Below, one piece after another: positions 5,284 through 5,295 of a stretch of DNA of 5,295 nucleotides (positions within the stretch are counted from its first letter, which is position 1; each line of letters starts with the position of its first letter). The stretch comes from Candidatus Caldipriscus sp. T1.2 (GTDB taxonomy: Bacteria; Hydrothermota; Hydrothermia; LBFQ01): assembly GCA_000980735.1 (NCBI GenBank), contig LBFQ01000054.1:11349-16643 (forward strand), read 5' to 3'. A program made the position numbers and the translations under genes. The notes under the pieces were generated by a model. It was given only the letters and a program-made list of their open reading frames with translations, did not search any database and was not told where the DNA came from.

Positions 5284-5290
5284 GGAGGGG
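5284..5290 (+). promoter_or_regulatory. Shine-Dalgarno sequence of a gene starting beyond the window
   Basis: GGAGGGG lies 5 nt from the right edge, followed by ATATA. At normal spacing, a plus-strand start codon is expected within a few bases after 5295. Nothing of the protein is visible, so it cannot be named. Confidence 0.5.
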
Positions 5291-5295
5291 ATATA

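Overview
The window looks like a compact chromosomal segment from a bacterium with an outer membrane. Der, PlsY and SecG are bacterial proteins, the tRNA and promoters are bacterial in type, and one gene encodes a probable outer-membrane beta-barrel. Arg codons are mostly AGG/AGA, Ile is often ATA, Lys/Glu/Arg content is high and spacers are very short. This suggests a thermophile, but the lineage cannot be named from the sequence, and thermophily is an inference.

Layout. At the left edge is the 5' part of der (minus strand; ribosome-assembly GTPase). A 46-bp divergent promoter region follows, then a plus-strand operon: a UDP-glucuronate decarboxylase-like dehydratase/epimerase (sugar nucleotides for the envelope), plsY (first acylation in phospholipid synthesis) and an unrecognised basic 211-residue protein. 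These genes overlap or abut. This operon meets, tail to tail, a minus-strand transcription unit that reads in order: tRNA-Arg(ACG), an unrecognised 79-residue protein, an inositol-monophosphatase-family phosphatase, and a beta-barrel protein. Its genes are joined by ATGA and TTGA stop/start overlaps. A second divergent 46-bp promoter region separates the tRNA from plus-strand secG. The window ends on a ribosome-binding site for a further plus-strand gene whose start lies just outside.

Function. Much of the content concerns the cell envelope: sugar nucleotide, phospholipid, outer-membrane protein and a SecYEG subunit. Housekeeping genes (der, tRNA-Arg) share the promoter regions.

Most notable is the transcription/translation architecture. 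The two divergent regions have the same length and plan: outward-facing -10 boxes, each directly preceded by a TTCCRCCT-like octamer, so that the octamers form an inverted repeat between the boxes. The first genes (der, the epimerase, secG) start 6 to 8 nt after their -10 boxes and have no Shine-Dalgarno sequence, so their mRNAs are predicted to be leaderless. The 79-residue gene starts 1 nt after the tRNA discriminator base, so tRNA 3' processing would itself make a nearly leaderless mRNA. I see no CRISPR array, insertion sequence, toxin-antitoxin pair or defence system, and no clear case for a wholly new multi-gene system.
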